A stretch of 64,000 nucleotides of DNA, from contig JACTAT010000006.1 of the NCBI GenBank assembly GCA_014526335.1, positions 214,501 through 278,500 on the forward strand, read 5' to 3'. Below are positions 24,742-41,606 of the stretch, one piece after another. Position numbers and translations under genes: made by a program. Numbering within the stretch: the stretch's first letter is position 1; the number at the start of each line of letters is the position of its first letter. The stretch comes from Chrysaora quinquecirrha (lineage: Eukaryota; Cnidaria; Scyphozoa; Semaeostomeae; Pelagiidae). The notes beneath the pieces were generated by a model that was given only the letters and a program-made list of their open reading frames with translations, did not search any database and was not told the DNA's origin.

Positions 24742-25000
24742 AGCGGAACATTTTGTAACATATTTAAAAATTTTTGTCTGAAACTCCTAAGAGAACCTAT
24801 AAACGTAAGAAACAGGCCGAAACAATCGACTAATGCAGAATTCATACCAAAGAGGCGGATCAAAATGCACCAATCAGAAAGGGAAGCTGAATGGCTATTG
24901 TGTTTTAAACGCCAATCAGCTTGCGGAATACAACTGGAAGACCAATAGAATTAACTAAATAGTCCATGTGAGAAAATGAACTCTTTCTGTCCACACAGAA
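24742..25000 (+). mobile_element. Family B interspersed repeat
   Basis: Contains GTCTGAAACTCCTAAGAGAA, TAAACGTAAGAAACAGGCCG, AAACAATCGACTAATGC, TGCACCAATCAGAAAGGGAA, GCCAATCAGCTTGCGGAATA, and GGAAGACCAATAGAATT. Confidence 0.8.
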
Positions 25001-25009
25001 CCGGCCTTT

Positions 25010-25375
25010 TGGTAATGTAATATAGCTCAGTGGCTCAGTGGAAAAGTTGTTGGTTCTCTTGTCATGTAGGTTCGAATCCCATTTATTGTGGTAAGCCACT
25101 TGTGGAAAAATCTATCCTTGTGTTCGCCACTAATAACAAATATATATCCATATGTATGGTGCTGAAGAAGGCTCAAAATGGCCGAAACACAAAGTCAAAC
25201 GGAGGAGAAACTTGGGCTGCATGACTTGGAGAGTTACTCGGCGATTTCATTGAGCTTTATAGCTCAATGGAAACGTCGTTGGCTCTTTGATCATGCAGTC
25301 CAGGTTTGAATTCAACTTACTGTGTTATGCCACTTGTGGAAATGTCTATGATATAGTATATAATATAGATAATAT
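25010..25375 (+). mobile_element. tRNA-derived SINE, family C
   Basis: A tRNA-like head with A box TAGCTCAGTGG (about 25023) and B box GGTTCGAATCCC (about 25070). Then TGTGGTAAGCCACTTGTGGAA, a microsatellite-like ATATATATCC and GAAACACAAAGTCAAACGGA in split form, then a second tRNA-like unit (TAGCTCAATGG... GGTTTGAAT) from 25260. The dimeric layout recurs at 53085-54000. Confidence 0.8.
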
Positions 25376-25416
25376 AGAAAATGTTGCAATCACGATCAAG
25401 CGATGCTTCATACCTG

Positions 25417-31134
<5,718 letters not shown>

Positions 31135-32393
31135 TCTTGATACGAGCGGCCCTCAAAGACAGCCAGTTTTGCAATTGTATTTTCTTTTAAATCAAACTCC
31201 TGAACCATCTGCTTCTTCATTGTTTTTCTGCCGTCTTTTCTTCATATTCATCAATCATTTAGCTGTTCTTCTCTTCTATTCGAACCGACTTCATTCCGTA
31301 AGCAAAAAAACAAAAGTTCCTCTAACGAGCCCACATTACGGCGGGTCGGCAGGTGCGTATGCTGTGTGCGTTGGGCAAATCCAGCTTTCGCCAACGCTTC
31401 GGTTGTAGAACCTGATTTCCCACAGGCAATATTTTCTTGATATTTCGCAAAATGGTAAACAAAGAAATTGAAGACGTCAATGATGGCTTGAGAGGGAAAC
31501 ATCTTATGCTATGGACTATGTACGCTTTTAAAGTATCCAACTAGTTTGACACATTTTATATTTTTCTACAAGATCGAATCGAATCAGAGATTTGAGGCTA
31601 CAAAGACGTGGACCGAAGCAAAACAAAAAAACTCATTGATTCGGTGTTTCAAGCAGATTTCCAGTTTCCAAGAAATATTTATCCTCTTTCAAGTAGCAAT
31701 CGGGAAACTTTGAAAAGCCGAACGATAAATCAAATTTTTTATCCAACAGCTGAAATCTTGACAGAAATCTCAAAAAATGTTCGCTGCGCCTCTTTTCCAG
31801 CCATTTTGGCGCGAAAATCAGACTCGATCCAGTCCTAAATTATTACGTAACCTAAAGACACACCAAGAAACAACAACGAATGGAAAAACCGAATCAGTTC
31901 CAAATGAGCAAAGAAAATGTTTGTTGCTTTGCTAAGCAATAAAAGCAGATTGCTACGAAAGCAATTCGCTTGATTCGGCCAGACAAGGCGAAGTAGCTTC
32001 GCTATTGAAATGAGAAGTACAGAACAATGTCGCACACAAAGGACCATGAAAACTAAGCTCCTCGAAAAGTGGTCTTTGGAAAAATGGAGAGGAAAGGAGG
32101 ATAACACAACACAAATAAGTGCAACCACATGTCGATAGCATTAGGCGAACGCCCGCATTGGCAAAAGCCGTCAGAAACTGCTACCAAAACAAGTTGTGGC
32201 AGTCACAGATGGTCAAGTTATGCAAATTAGATTTGAAAAATTTAAAAAATGTTTCTACATGATTTACATTTACGTCAACAAAACATTGTCATTTATAAAA
32301 AAAAATAAATCTTGCCTTGTTTTTCGCTACCGCGATTTATGTAGACAACAGCAGACACGAAAGTCATGATTATGATTATTACGTTTCATCTGT
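31135..32393. other. Spacer between SSBP1 and HIF1AN
   Basis: Holds the HIF1AN 5' flank and the SSBP1 3' flank (tandem, both minus). Short overlapping open frames at 31251-31540 and 31608-31838 have no recognisable similarity and no splice context. I see nothing else that can be supported. Confidence 0.5.
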
Positions 32394-35162
32394 TCAATTG
32401 TCTTGACTTGGGGTTGCAAGGATGATAACTTCATCTATGGGGAAAAGCAGAATTAGTGCCAAAATGGTGGGCAAGGAGTAATGCTGTTCAGCGAAAAAAA
32501 TATGCTGCGGGGACGCTTACTATGATATGCCTATGTCGCATGGGAAGATGAAGATGGCTGAAAATTGTTGAACTACGCCGTCGCAATCCTGCCTGTTATG
32601 ATGTAATGAGAAGCATCTTCCCAAATCATTGCTGCATGCTGATAACAGCAACTATGAGGATCGTCGTCCTCCCGTCGCTTACGATTATATGGTGACATGA
32701 ACACCGCGGTCATGACGGGGAAACGACAGCGATGCGTGCCCGTCGCTTGGAATCCAGGCTCGTCGTCGCCTCAATGGTATGGAAACCAAGCTTAATGAGA
32801 GCTTTTCCATGTGGTCGCAATCAAGAAGCGCCCTTAAACCTTACGGAAACCTTCCTTAAACCTTCGAAATGCCGACAATCGTATCGGATCCAAGGTCGTA
32901 TGGGAGTGGAGTTCGTGTCAGCTAAGAGGTCGTATCCATATTTAAAATATAGCTAAAGCAACCAACAGCTTTCTAAGTTATCTTTGTTGCTAGCGGTTTG
33001 AAAGCTCAATTCCTTATTTGGGATGAAGATTTACTTCATGGAATCACCGAGTTATTTAGGCCTAAAACATATAAACCATTTGAAGGACACGCCCACATTG
33101 ACAGACCCTTTTTTAGAAAACTCTGGGCTCTATCCCTCTACTGTTAACTCCTGGCTATGCCACTGTCACAAAAAAGTATCACTGTGTAATTAAATAAGTA
33201 CAACTCTCTGTTACAAAGTAAATTGATAAAGTAAGTAACTTGCAACATAAAGATAAATAAAAGTAGAAACCTGGGATGATTGACACATTGGTTTTCTGCA
33301 TGCCATTTTCATCAATATAGGTACTGTAATCAAGTGATCCATTTACCAAAACACGAGAACTGCAAGCAAAGAAAATTTGTATTTAGTCAAGAAAACAGAT
33401 TGAAATAAAGATTCATATGATATGATGATGATACATACCCTTTTTTAACATTATTTTCCACTTTCTCTTGTAAGTATGGTCTGAATACTGAAATGTTGTG
33501 CCAAAGTGTTTTACTTTGTGGGTTTGCTGAAAGAACAACATATAGTAAAAGTTTTCAAGGTGCTGTCATGTCATTGTCTAATTCTGTTAGCTCATGGTTT
33601 CAAGTGCTTAGAGTGAGGTTGGGTTTTGAGCCCCATCCCCACATAGCATCAAAGCCCGGGTCAAGGTCTTGTTAGGCTACCTACCTCCCAAGATCCTAGC
33701 AACTGTTGCTAAATACACATTCAACAGTCATCAAAGCAATACCAACAATAGAACAAAAATACCAGATATATATTGCAACTAAAACAGCATCAAAGGAGGC
33801 ATTGGCTACCAATGCACTTTTTTTAATAAGCAACTGGTCAATAAGCAACTAGGGCTGAGATTTTGTTAAACTTTTTGGTTGAGATATCTCTCTTTCCACA
33901 ATTCATTGCTGCAATCTTGTCAATTACATTGAAAAGCAAGAAAAGAGCCAAAAAGAGCTTTTAGGGGGTACCGGTCATTCTGTGAGGGCTGAAAGACCAG
34001 ATAACTTAAGCAACTTTGACAGCTGGACCAAAAGTCCAGTTGTTTTTTAAAAAAGTGTATCTGTACAAAACAAACAGATCATGTTTTATTAAAGATGGGT
34101 AAGGGTTGTTTCACATACCTAATGGAAAGGATTATTGACAAACCACTTTAAACCTGCTATAATGGGCTTTTTATGACATTTTTTCAAAAATTATATTTAA
34201 GCAATTTGTTTTGATCACACAAACACATGATCACCTTTGGAAGAATAGCTGTCAGAATTTGATGACTGATAATAGATTGATGTTGCCATGCTGAATTGAA
34301 CAACTTTTTTACTTGAAGATCCACCAATTCTAGGCTCACTGCCAACTCTTCCTAGCAACTGAACCGAGTTCAAGCCTAGGAATAAAATTCAGTTTTAATT
34401 CATACAATTTGCCAATGCCTCCTGGCAATTTGAGGGAAGGCTCCTTAAGTTGTACGGAGATGTCTGCTTAATGGAGGTTTCTTCACAAGAGCTTCACAAA
34501 ATAAATTACATTTGGGAAGATAGTAATTATTTCTCTGTTGTTTGGAGATTTCTATCGTAAACAGGCTGTATTCCATGACTGTTTGCCATAGGTCTTTGTT
34601 GTACAACAGCAGCAATTTCTATTGTTCTTTCTATTGTTCTATTGGTTTTGTATTGGGTTTTGGCCATAAGCATGTAAAAGGGCATGGTATGGTATTGTGT
34701 TAAGGTATCCATTACCATTTATGGAAATTCCTCTGTATGAAACTAATAAGCATGATAATAGTAAGAGTAAAATAATGATGATGGTAAAATATGAAAAATA
34801 AGTCTCACATTTTTCTAATCTTGGCACACTGTTTTCATCTGAGGGGAACTTAGCTCTGTTACCACTGCCAAACGCAGCTTGTGTGCTAAAAGCCCTTATT
34901 CCATACTAAAATAAAAACAAAAATGTCAAAACTTAGTTTGCAAGTGTCCTGGGTAGGTTAGAGGTAGGCCTAATGTGCTACGCTTGTCTGTAAAGTGGAG
35001 GCCGAGGCCTGGCGCTGGCCTACAACTTTCGATCCGTTTTCATACCCTAATCCAGACAGAAACCATTCTACAAACAGTTCCACTAAAATAGGAATTATAT
35101 CTTTAATTGAAATAATTCATCCTTACCTTCGAAGCGCCTGAATTTATTATATTTCGAATCAT
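32394..35162 (-). CDS. SSBP1: Mitochondrial single-stranded DNA-binding protein
   Basis: Six exons: 35162-35127, 34905-34809, 34375-34235, 33526-33439, 33359-33271, 32434-32394, totalling 492 bp (163 residues plus stop; human SSBP1 is 148). Phases agree throughout. The basic N-terminus MIRNIINSGASKYGIRAFST looks like a mitochondrial presequence. The OB-fold core shows LNSVQLLGRVGSEPRI, VVQFSMATSIYY, LWHNISVFRP, and VKKGSRVLVNGSLDYSTYI, and ends with IIPDEVIILA. It coats single-stranded mtDNA as a tetramer during replication. The final exon is only 41 bp and carries the last beta strand. The start is the only ATG ahead of the presequence. No frame break was found in this gene. Confidence 0.93.
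32500..32930. other. GC-richer block inside the last SSBP1 intron
   Basis: This stretch has many CG dinucleotides (CCGTCGC, GTCGTCGCC, GACGGGGAAACGACAGCG) unlike the AT-rich surroundings, suggesting an inserted sequence. No coding or clear inverted ends were seen. Confidence 0.35.
33555..33725 (+). mobile_element. tRNA-like SINE, family E
   Basis: AAGGTGCTGTCATGTCATTG, TTAGCTCATGGTTTCAAGTG, GTTGGGTTTTGAGCCCC (B-box-like), GCATCAAAGCCCGGGTCAAG, and CCTACCTCCCAAGATCCTAG follow the order of 49805-49990. Inverted copies are at 56480, 58900 and 59105. Confidence 0.65.
33813..34058. mobile_element. Foldback MITE, family F (copy 3)
   Basis: The ends are TGCACTTTTTTTAATAAGCA followed by ACTGG and the inverted CCAGTTG-T-run-AAAAAAGTG. 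It lies in the SSBP1 intron between exons 34235 and 33526. Confidence 0.8.
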
Positions 35163-35401
35163 TTTTAGGCAGATCAAACTTTCGTTTTGAGAGTTTTGGA
35201 AGCTTCGTTGAGAAGGATGGCAGCGAAGCGAATCAATTATCAATCAAAACACGTGAGCACACAGCCTCGTTTGAAAATATTTTTCCCGCTGAAAAGTGGT
35301 CAGCCTCGTTAATAAAAGAAACCCGTTTCAAAAGACTTCAGAAGAACGTGCAAACATACAGTAATTAAAATGAAAACATTACACACTATAATTAGAAATA
35401 A

Positions 35402-36621
35402 TCAAAACAGCGATTCTTTTCTAATTTGCTTTGACTGTATTGCTCCTATTTCAGGTGGTATCATGAGCAGATTCTTATAAGTTTCTTCACCAAGATCAAA
35501 ATCATCATCATAATCATAACTAGTTGCGCAGTCATCATTATCACTTTGATCTGACACCAAACCATCATCTTTTCATCATTATCTTGTAAAAATATATTCG
35601 CTGGTAAATAACGTTCCCTGAATAACATTTCCAATCTCTGAGCAAGGAGGATGACATCCAATTGCTTAATTTGTTTTAGTTTCGGGATATAAACATCTGC
35701 AAGTGGCGTATTACAAGGAACACGACATTTCTTTAGTTTTATGAGTTTCATAGGACTTACATCCACAAGACGTTTCGCAAATGAGCTACTTAATGAATTA
35801 AAAGTTGTTTTTAATTCGAAACTCTTCTCTTTGCTATCAAAAAAGCTTTTTTGTTGCTCAGTTTTAATTTCTTCTAGAATCTTTCGATTTTTCTGTAATG
35901 AAACTGGCAGTAATGACATTCTTTTCATGTCTGCACGAAGTTGACTTTCCATGGAATGCTTTTCCATGGAACTCTCATTATCGTTATCCGGCGTATTTGC
36001 CCTCGCTACCCGTCCTTCATCATTTTGAAATCTTTTTTCCCTTTTCTTTATTACTTCAATTTGTTTATCCATAATAGGTGATTCACAATATTGATCAAAA
36101 TTTTTGAAGACGCTAGGCAAATGCAAAATATGATTTTTCTTTGTTTTGCTTGAAATGCAATCATTACAAAGATTTGAACCCAAAACTTCACAAAATGGTC
36201 GCAGTTGCGCAATATTTCCAGACCTGTTTTCCAATTGATTCCATCTTTTACATCTCATTGAAAAATTCGAAGATTTTCGATTGCATTTCGAGCAAACTGA
36301 TGTTATGATTCTGTTATTATCGTTGTGTCTCCTTGTCTTTGCAAAACGAACTAAATCTGTTAGTATAACACTTTCTCTTGGTTTTTTAGCTTGTAATTCT
36401 TTGACATCTAACCTCGTTAGAAATTTATATGATGCTGATTCATAATTAACTTCTTCTAAAACGATTTCTTCGTATTTAAACATACTTTTTTTACGTTTCT
36501 TGTTTGTATAGAGTGTTTCAGAATTTCTCAGCTGAACCACACGCCAGAATGTTAGCGATTTGTTGTCGCATAGAAACATAATTGGGCGTTTGTTTGTGAC
36601 TAATTCGCCTATCAAATCCAT
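35402..36621 (-). CDS. Unrecognised cysteine-containing protein, about 406 aa
   Basis: A long, apparently single-exon reading frame with ordinary codon use. Residues 1-100 are compact and charged, with a hydrophobic FLCDNKSLTFWRVVQL segment. Residues about 108-155 carry a Cys-rich patch with CSKC, CKRW, an isolated FCEV and CNDC, which could bind zinc. A KK/RR-rich region follows, then a Leu-rich stretch (IKQLDVILLAQRLEMLFRER). The predicted end is a very acidic tail (SDNDDCATSYDYDDDFDLGE) finishing ESLF. The tail needs one extra base in the T4 run at 35570-35573; without it the frame ends earlier at 35461 in an implausible Met/Ile-rich tail. The start ATG is the first in frame. It lies upstream of SSBP1 on the same strand but well separated from it. 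Function unknown; a nuclear or DNA/RNA-linked role is only a guess from charge. Confidence 0.6.
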
Positions 36622-36943
36622 TGTTTATGGTAGGCATTGTCTGGTCTTATTGTTTTTGCTTAAAAGAACATCCAAAAGAATAGATTGTTAATGAGATCAA
36701 TGTATAGAAAAGATTGCTAACAAATTTCTTTTTTGACTCTTTCTTTGAATACAGAATTGCTCTGGTGACGTCAGCAATAGACATACAACCACGCATGCAG
36801 ACAGGAGGCAGGAAAACACTTCGCTGCGCAGGCAGACAGACGAACTCCTTTATTCGATAAGATTGAAACTCTTCCCATTTGGATGATTGTCCTTATCGAA
36901 AATCAAAGTCCAAATTATGGAAAACCTGCCAAAATTCTATGGT

Positions 36944-37312
36944 TCACTCATTATCTGCATGATAAAAGTGTGAGGTAATTGCAGAAGGAAGTTTTACACA
37001 TGAGTGAGTACACATCTTCCTCCTACTTTGTTTGTGTGTATTGCATCTCTGCAGCTTCCAACAAAAAGTTGGTAATGTTTTATTCAAAACACTTCTTTGT
37101 TTGATTAAGGTTTCTTTATCCTGCAGGAAGAAACTAATATTGCATTGTTCTTGAGGAAGTTGTATTCGAAACAGAAGTCTGACCAAAACCTTTCCACTGG
37201 GATCTGTCATAGTGCTGTAAAACGAACGCATGAATGAGTAATGGGAAGTAGTGATATTTAAATCAATTCTTTGGTTCATTGGCTGTTTTCTTATGGAGAT
37301 ACAAGAGTTCAC
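36944..37312 (-). CDS. Possible small protein or exon, 122 codons
   Basis: The frame has mixed composition and a plausible fold-like middle (DPSGKVLVRLLFRIQLPQEQ), with several Cys (CWKLQRC, CTHSC). A potential acceptor (TTTTACAG) falls inside, so it could be an exon rather than a complete gene. I recognise no family. The main alternative is a chance frame. Confidence 0.25.
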   Translation of the reverse strand: MNSCISIRKQPMNQRIDLNITTSHYSFMRSFYSTMTDPSGKVLVRLLFRIQLPQEQCNISFFLQDKETLIKQRSVLNKTLPTFCWKLQRCNTHKQSRRKMCTHSCVKLPSAITSHFYHADNE

Positions 37313-37576
37313 AAGTTTATTTTGCTGTCTGCTTCAAAACTGAAGTCTTTCAGCAAAAGAGTTGTGTTGAAATTGCTTATCAAAAAATAAAGATGCGTTG
37401 AAGTTGACTTTGCTTTTGAACGGTCAAATGACACGTGAGTACACCATCGCTCAACTTTTGGCCATGCATTTTTATCCAATATGTTTATGAGCAGTAAATA
37501 CTATTTTGAAACTGTTTTTACTTTCAGCTTTTCTATTTCTAATTTAGTTAGGGTATATCAAATTGACTGGATACTG

Positions 37577-37600
37577 TTTTTTTTTTTTTTTTTTTTTTTT
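37577..37600. repeat. T24 homopolymer
   Basis: A run of 24 T. It may be the tail of a minus-strand retroposon; no SINE head was found next to it. Confidence 0.9.
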
Positions 37601-38394
37601 AATCACTTTCTTTTTAAGTTGGTGTAACAAAGTAGCTAAATTTAATATAAGAGCATAAAAAACAGCTAATACAAACCAACTCTTAAAGCAAAAACAAAAG
37701 AAGTTAAGTCTACAATTACTAACAATGAAACTAAAAATATTTATCATATCATAAAACTACAAAACTGATTGTACAAGGGTACCTGTTCCAGAGAATAGTA
37801 TTGTACCGCGTCCCCGTACGGCGCCACACTTCTAATGTTCACCTTCACGTTCAGCAACTTTCACAACAATTTAATTTTACTTATCAAAGTTGTGTTTGGT
37901 CGAATAAAAAGGAAAAATTCTTTGAAACTCAAAAGAAATATAATTTTGAAGCGTGAAAAACTACTTTCTATCCTTTTGATTTCGAGCAAATCGCCAATTC
38001 AAAACAAATTGCCGTCATAAAGTTTTGTAATTGTTCGCAAAGGAAAAATCTCCGTCTCCATGGAATATGATTTTTGCAGATGTGAAATACTAGAAAATAA
38101 TGTTTGATTTTTTTTGATTTTGTTATTCATTTGAAAAGAATTTAGCTTCTTACGATACGACAGGTAGCTAAGTATGGGAGCAAATATCAAAAGTGCCACA
38201 CACATATCTGCCGTACTAGATAATGAGTATTGAGTAGGGGTGCTGCAGGTTATCGATTAGAGAAAGGGTTACTATTTAGGGGTTAGAATTAGGGTGAGGT
38301 TTAGAATAAGAGTTGGGGTGGCAAAAAGGTGAAGATGAGGTTTGTGCAGCTAGCTAGTGTCAGAAGAAGAAATTTGATAGAGAGGCTTGACAGG

Positions 38395-38600
38395 AGGGTA
38401 GTGGTACCATGGTACCAGAGGGTTGGTACCTGGTACCAGATTCTGACTATGATTCTGAAAAAGGGTGGAACCTTGTACCTCTGTCAATTCATATATTTTA
38501 ACATTTCATCCGACCCAGTAGTTAACTCCGATCAAAATTGGGATTACGTACCAATACCTGCGATTTGGGTGGAACCTGGTATAAAACCTTGTCATACCGG
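38395..38600. repeat. GGTACC-rich palindromic stretch
   Basis: Many copies of GGTACC/TGGTACCA occur close together (for example GTGGTACCATGGTACCAG and TTGGTACCTGGTACCAG). Further GGTACC words continue to about 38710. No termini are defined. Confidence 0.6.
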
Positions 38601-38778
38601 TACCAAAGATCCCCCCTGTCACCCCCCTCTTGATAAGTCGCTCTACTTTTCAATCTCCTGTTTTTGTTTAGCTCTTGGTATTCATCTCACATTTGATACT
38701 CTGGTACCCAGAGTTAATGTCCGTTAGCTGGCGTTGGTGTCAATTAGGGTTATTTATGTTGCGTATTCTTTCTTTCAG

Positions 38779-41606
38779 TTTCTGAGCATGCAAAACTTGG
38801 AATTCTGATTGGAATTTCAGTGTTTGCTGGATGCATTTTGGTCTTACTGATTGTTTTGATTTGCAAAAGATATATGGGGCGCAAAAAAATTGTTGAAAGA
38901 GACAAAAGAGGGACGTTTGTTGTGCTGAAAGAACCCGATGATAAACAAGGCGCACCAAAGCATTTCTTTGGTGTAGAAAAACAGTATTTATTCCGCGAGG
39001 GATCAATACGCTCTTTGGATAGTAGAAGCACGCCGGCAACCCCACCTCCCATGTACGATGAAGATTTACGAAAACTCCGCGTTGGAAAATTTGAATTCAC
39101 ACCGACATATTACCATCACAAAAGAAGACTGCAAGTGGTTATAAGAAGAGTCACCTGTTACCCTCTTTACCAGACCCTTCAGACAAGTGCCTATCTTTAT
39201 GTAGTAGCATTTTTGCTGCCTGACAGATCAGATTATTTTGAGTCTGAATTGCAGCAAATCACAGAAGATAATCTTGTGGATGAAATGTGTGAATTCGCTG
39301 TTTCATACGATGAATTAGAAAATCGAATGCTGAAATTTGAAATTCACGTGTGCGATCGATTTTCAAGGCATCGTTTGATTGGCGAAAAAACTTATTCTTT
39401 GATCGCAAGTAAAGACAAAGAAAAGGCGGAAACAAGTTTTGAAAAAATCGATTTTGAAGAATGCCTTACCACTGATGATAGCGCAGTGAGTAACTTTCTT
39501 TTTTGTTTTATTTTGCCATTGCTTAACTGTTTGAGAGAGCAAGGGCCCAACAGCATACCTTGCCCAAAATATTGGGCGTGGCACCCTTCCTCAGAATGGG
39601 AGAAACTCCCTCTTTTCTTGAAATTAAAGTTCTTCCTTAGTTGCATGTGGCACATGCGCACCCTTTTAGAAATGACTTGCACATAATATTTGTTTGGGGG
39701 ATTTGATGAGATTTCAGCCTTGAAATTTTTTAAGATCGCATCTTTGAGAAGCATAAAAAGTGCAGAAAGTGTCTTTTCAAGATGAGCAATAGATTTAGGC
39801 GTTTGTCCTCTCAATCGCTTTATTCTTTACCGTTTGTTAACTGCTGGATCTATGGTCATAAAGATACTAAGAGATGTAGAAACAAGCATACGTTATCCAA
39901 TAGCTAAATAGATTGGCAGCTTTAAAGTTTCTAATTCAATTTAGACTCTCGATGAACATTTTCCTTGGCTCCGTCAGCCTGTACAAGAAATAGCTAACAC
40001 ACCGCAATCGCTGCTTTGCCACTTTCAAGCCTTCTTAGGGGCTCTGAGCCCCACCCATGCCCCCTAACCCGACGTCTTATCGATGTCCCTGACCTCAAAA
40101 TCAGTTTTTTTCAGATCTTCATCAGAATTCAGAGTATATAGATAATTCTTGTCTTTATTATTTTAGTTTGAAGGAAAAACAGAAACAAATATGACGCCTG
40201 AAATTCTCTTTTCCCTTTGCTACATGCCAACATCTGGAAGACTAACTTTCGTCGCTTTGAAAGGAAAAAATCTCTTCATGCAAAATAAGCATCCTGGAGG
40301 TAGGAGCAATATGAGGGTCGTTTAGGGGGCTACATTTTCCCCTGTTCTCTTGAGAAAATACCTAGGAGTTTTGTAGGATTATTTTTCATACTGATACTCA
40401 ACGGGGTTGATAGAGAGAATTTTACCTGATCCCTGTTTTTCGATGCTCCCTTGTTCCCTTTTAATTTTGGCCACTTCCCTTGTTCCCTGGATACATTTTG
40501 CATGTTCCGCAGAACGCCTAAACGATCTTTTGCATGAACAGACAGATTTTTACAGATGACTAATCTTCCGATGGTACTTCACGGTTGAGTCAAAAGATGT
40601 CATTACGTGCCTTACGCGCATGCTTCGTTAATTTTGAAAGGGCAAACTTCCGAAAAATGCAAAAATCTCGGTCGAATCATCTCGAAGGTGTATTTAAATG
40701 TGCTGTTCCCCTGGCCAATACCTATACTCGACGCTTTGATCATGAGAACAAGAGGCATACTCGATTCATGTTTTCACTTTTCAATGGAATTTTTAAGATT
40801 CATTTGTCACTTTTAAATTTTTTGAAGTAGTTAGTCCACCAAAACCTAAAGTTGTTTCGTCATTTCACTATACTTTTTGGCTATATTTCGTAATTTCGCC
40901 ATACTTGTCGATTGGAAGAAAACAAACAACGCTATAGGGAGTTCAAAACGACCAAGGGGCTAAGAGCTAGACTTCACGATAAGGACAACCTCAGGTTGGT
41001 GAGGGAAGGAGTATTTTTGAGATACATGACGAGATGTTTTTTATAAAAGTGAAACGTGAAAGTAGCCAAAAATGATTTCGTGAAACATGAACGATTATCA
41101 AGTTTGAAACGTGACGTGCTAAAGTGCCAAAGCTTCGCAATATACGTTCTTCGTGAAAATCGATTTCGGTTGCTGAAGAACCCCCCTCCCCCAGTCTTAA
41201 GTGGAGGTTTTGAAAATCTTTAGGGGACGAAAAATTGTTTTTTTTTTGGTATTCTAACTAATCTGATAGCGTGCATGAAAGTTTGAATTGCATTTTAGAT
41301 GTTTTCATGAAAGTTTCTTTGATTCAAAGTGGAAGAACGATGAAAACAGTTCAAACGAATATTGCAAAGAAAACAGCCAATCCTGTTTACAATGAAGCGT
41401 TCGTGTTTCAAGTTCCAGTTGAAAAAATCAAAGATGCAACAGCAGTTATCAAAGTCATTGCAAAAATAAAAGAGCAAGATGATCAAATGCTTGGACGAGT
41501 TGTAACTGGAACGAATGCTGGTTCAAATCTTGGGAGAAAACATTGGGAAGCAATGCTGTTTACGGCAAGAAAACCCGTTGCGCAATGGCATCCTATTACT
41601 GCCTGA
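38779..41606 (+). CDS. Synaptotagmin-like protein (one TM segment, two C2 domains), N-terminal exon not found
   Basis: Exons 38779-39485, 40167-40299 and 41299-41606, phases consistent, stop TGA at 41604-41606, AATAAA at about 41769. The first visible exon enters in phase 1 and has no start Met before the membrane segment (LGILIGISVFAGCILVLLIV), so a short upstream exon is missing. C2A runs from GKFEFTPTYYHHKRRLQVVI to CDRFSRHRLIGE; C2B runs from LFSLCYMPTSGRLTFVALKG to the classic C-terminal HWEAMLFTARKPVAQWHPI. Loop 1 of C2A lacks the usual SDPY-type aspartates and C2B loop 3 reads AKIKEQDDQMLG, so Ca2+ binding is probably lost, as in several synaptotagmins. Likely role in membrane trafficking. 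The subtype is not assigned. Confidence 0.8.

Larger units (their letters stand above)
22553..25416. other. Spacer upstream of PKG and downstream of HIF1AN
   Basis: PKG 5' flank and probable promoter (22553 to about 23300), then AT-rich DNA with a family F element (23940-24336), a family B repeat (24742-25000) and a family C SINE (25010-25375). I found no conserved exon. Confidence 0.6.
36622..38778. other. Spacer with possible 5' exon of the synaptotagmin-like gene
   Basis: Holds an open frame of 122 codons on the minus strand (36944-37312), a T24 run (37577-37600), a TTAGGG-like degenerate stretch (about 38265-38320) and a GGTACC-rich stretch (38395-38600). The first exon of the downstream C2 gene should be here but I could not place it. 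Confidence 0.45.

Noticed and set aside
31251..31540. N-terminal coding extension of HIF1AN or a separate small gene
   Set aside because: Overlapping minus-strand frames have no similarity to the FIH N-terminus and no splice link; the ATG at 31134 already gives a full-length protein.
38265..38320. Interstitial telomere repeat
   Set aside because: Only a few imperfect TTAGGG-like words; not a convincing array.
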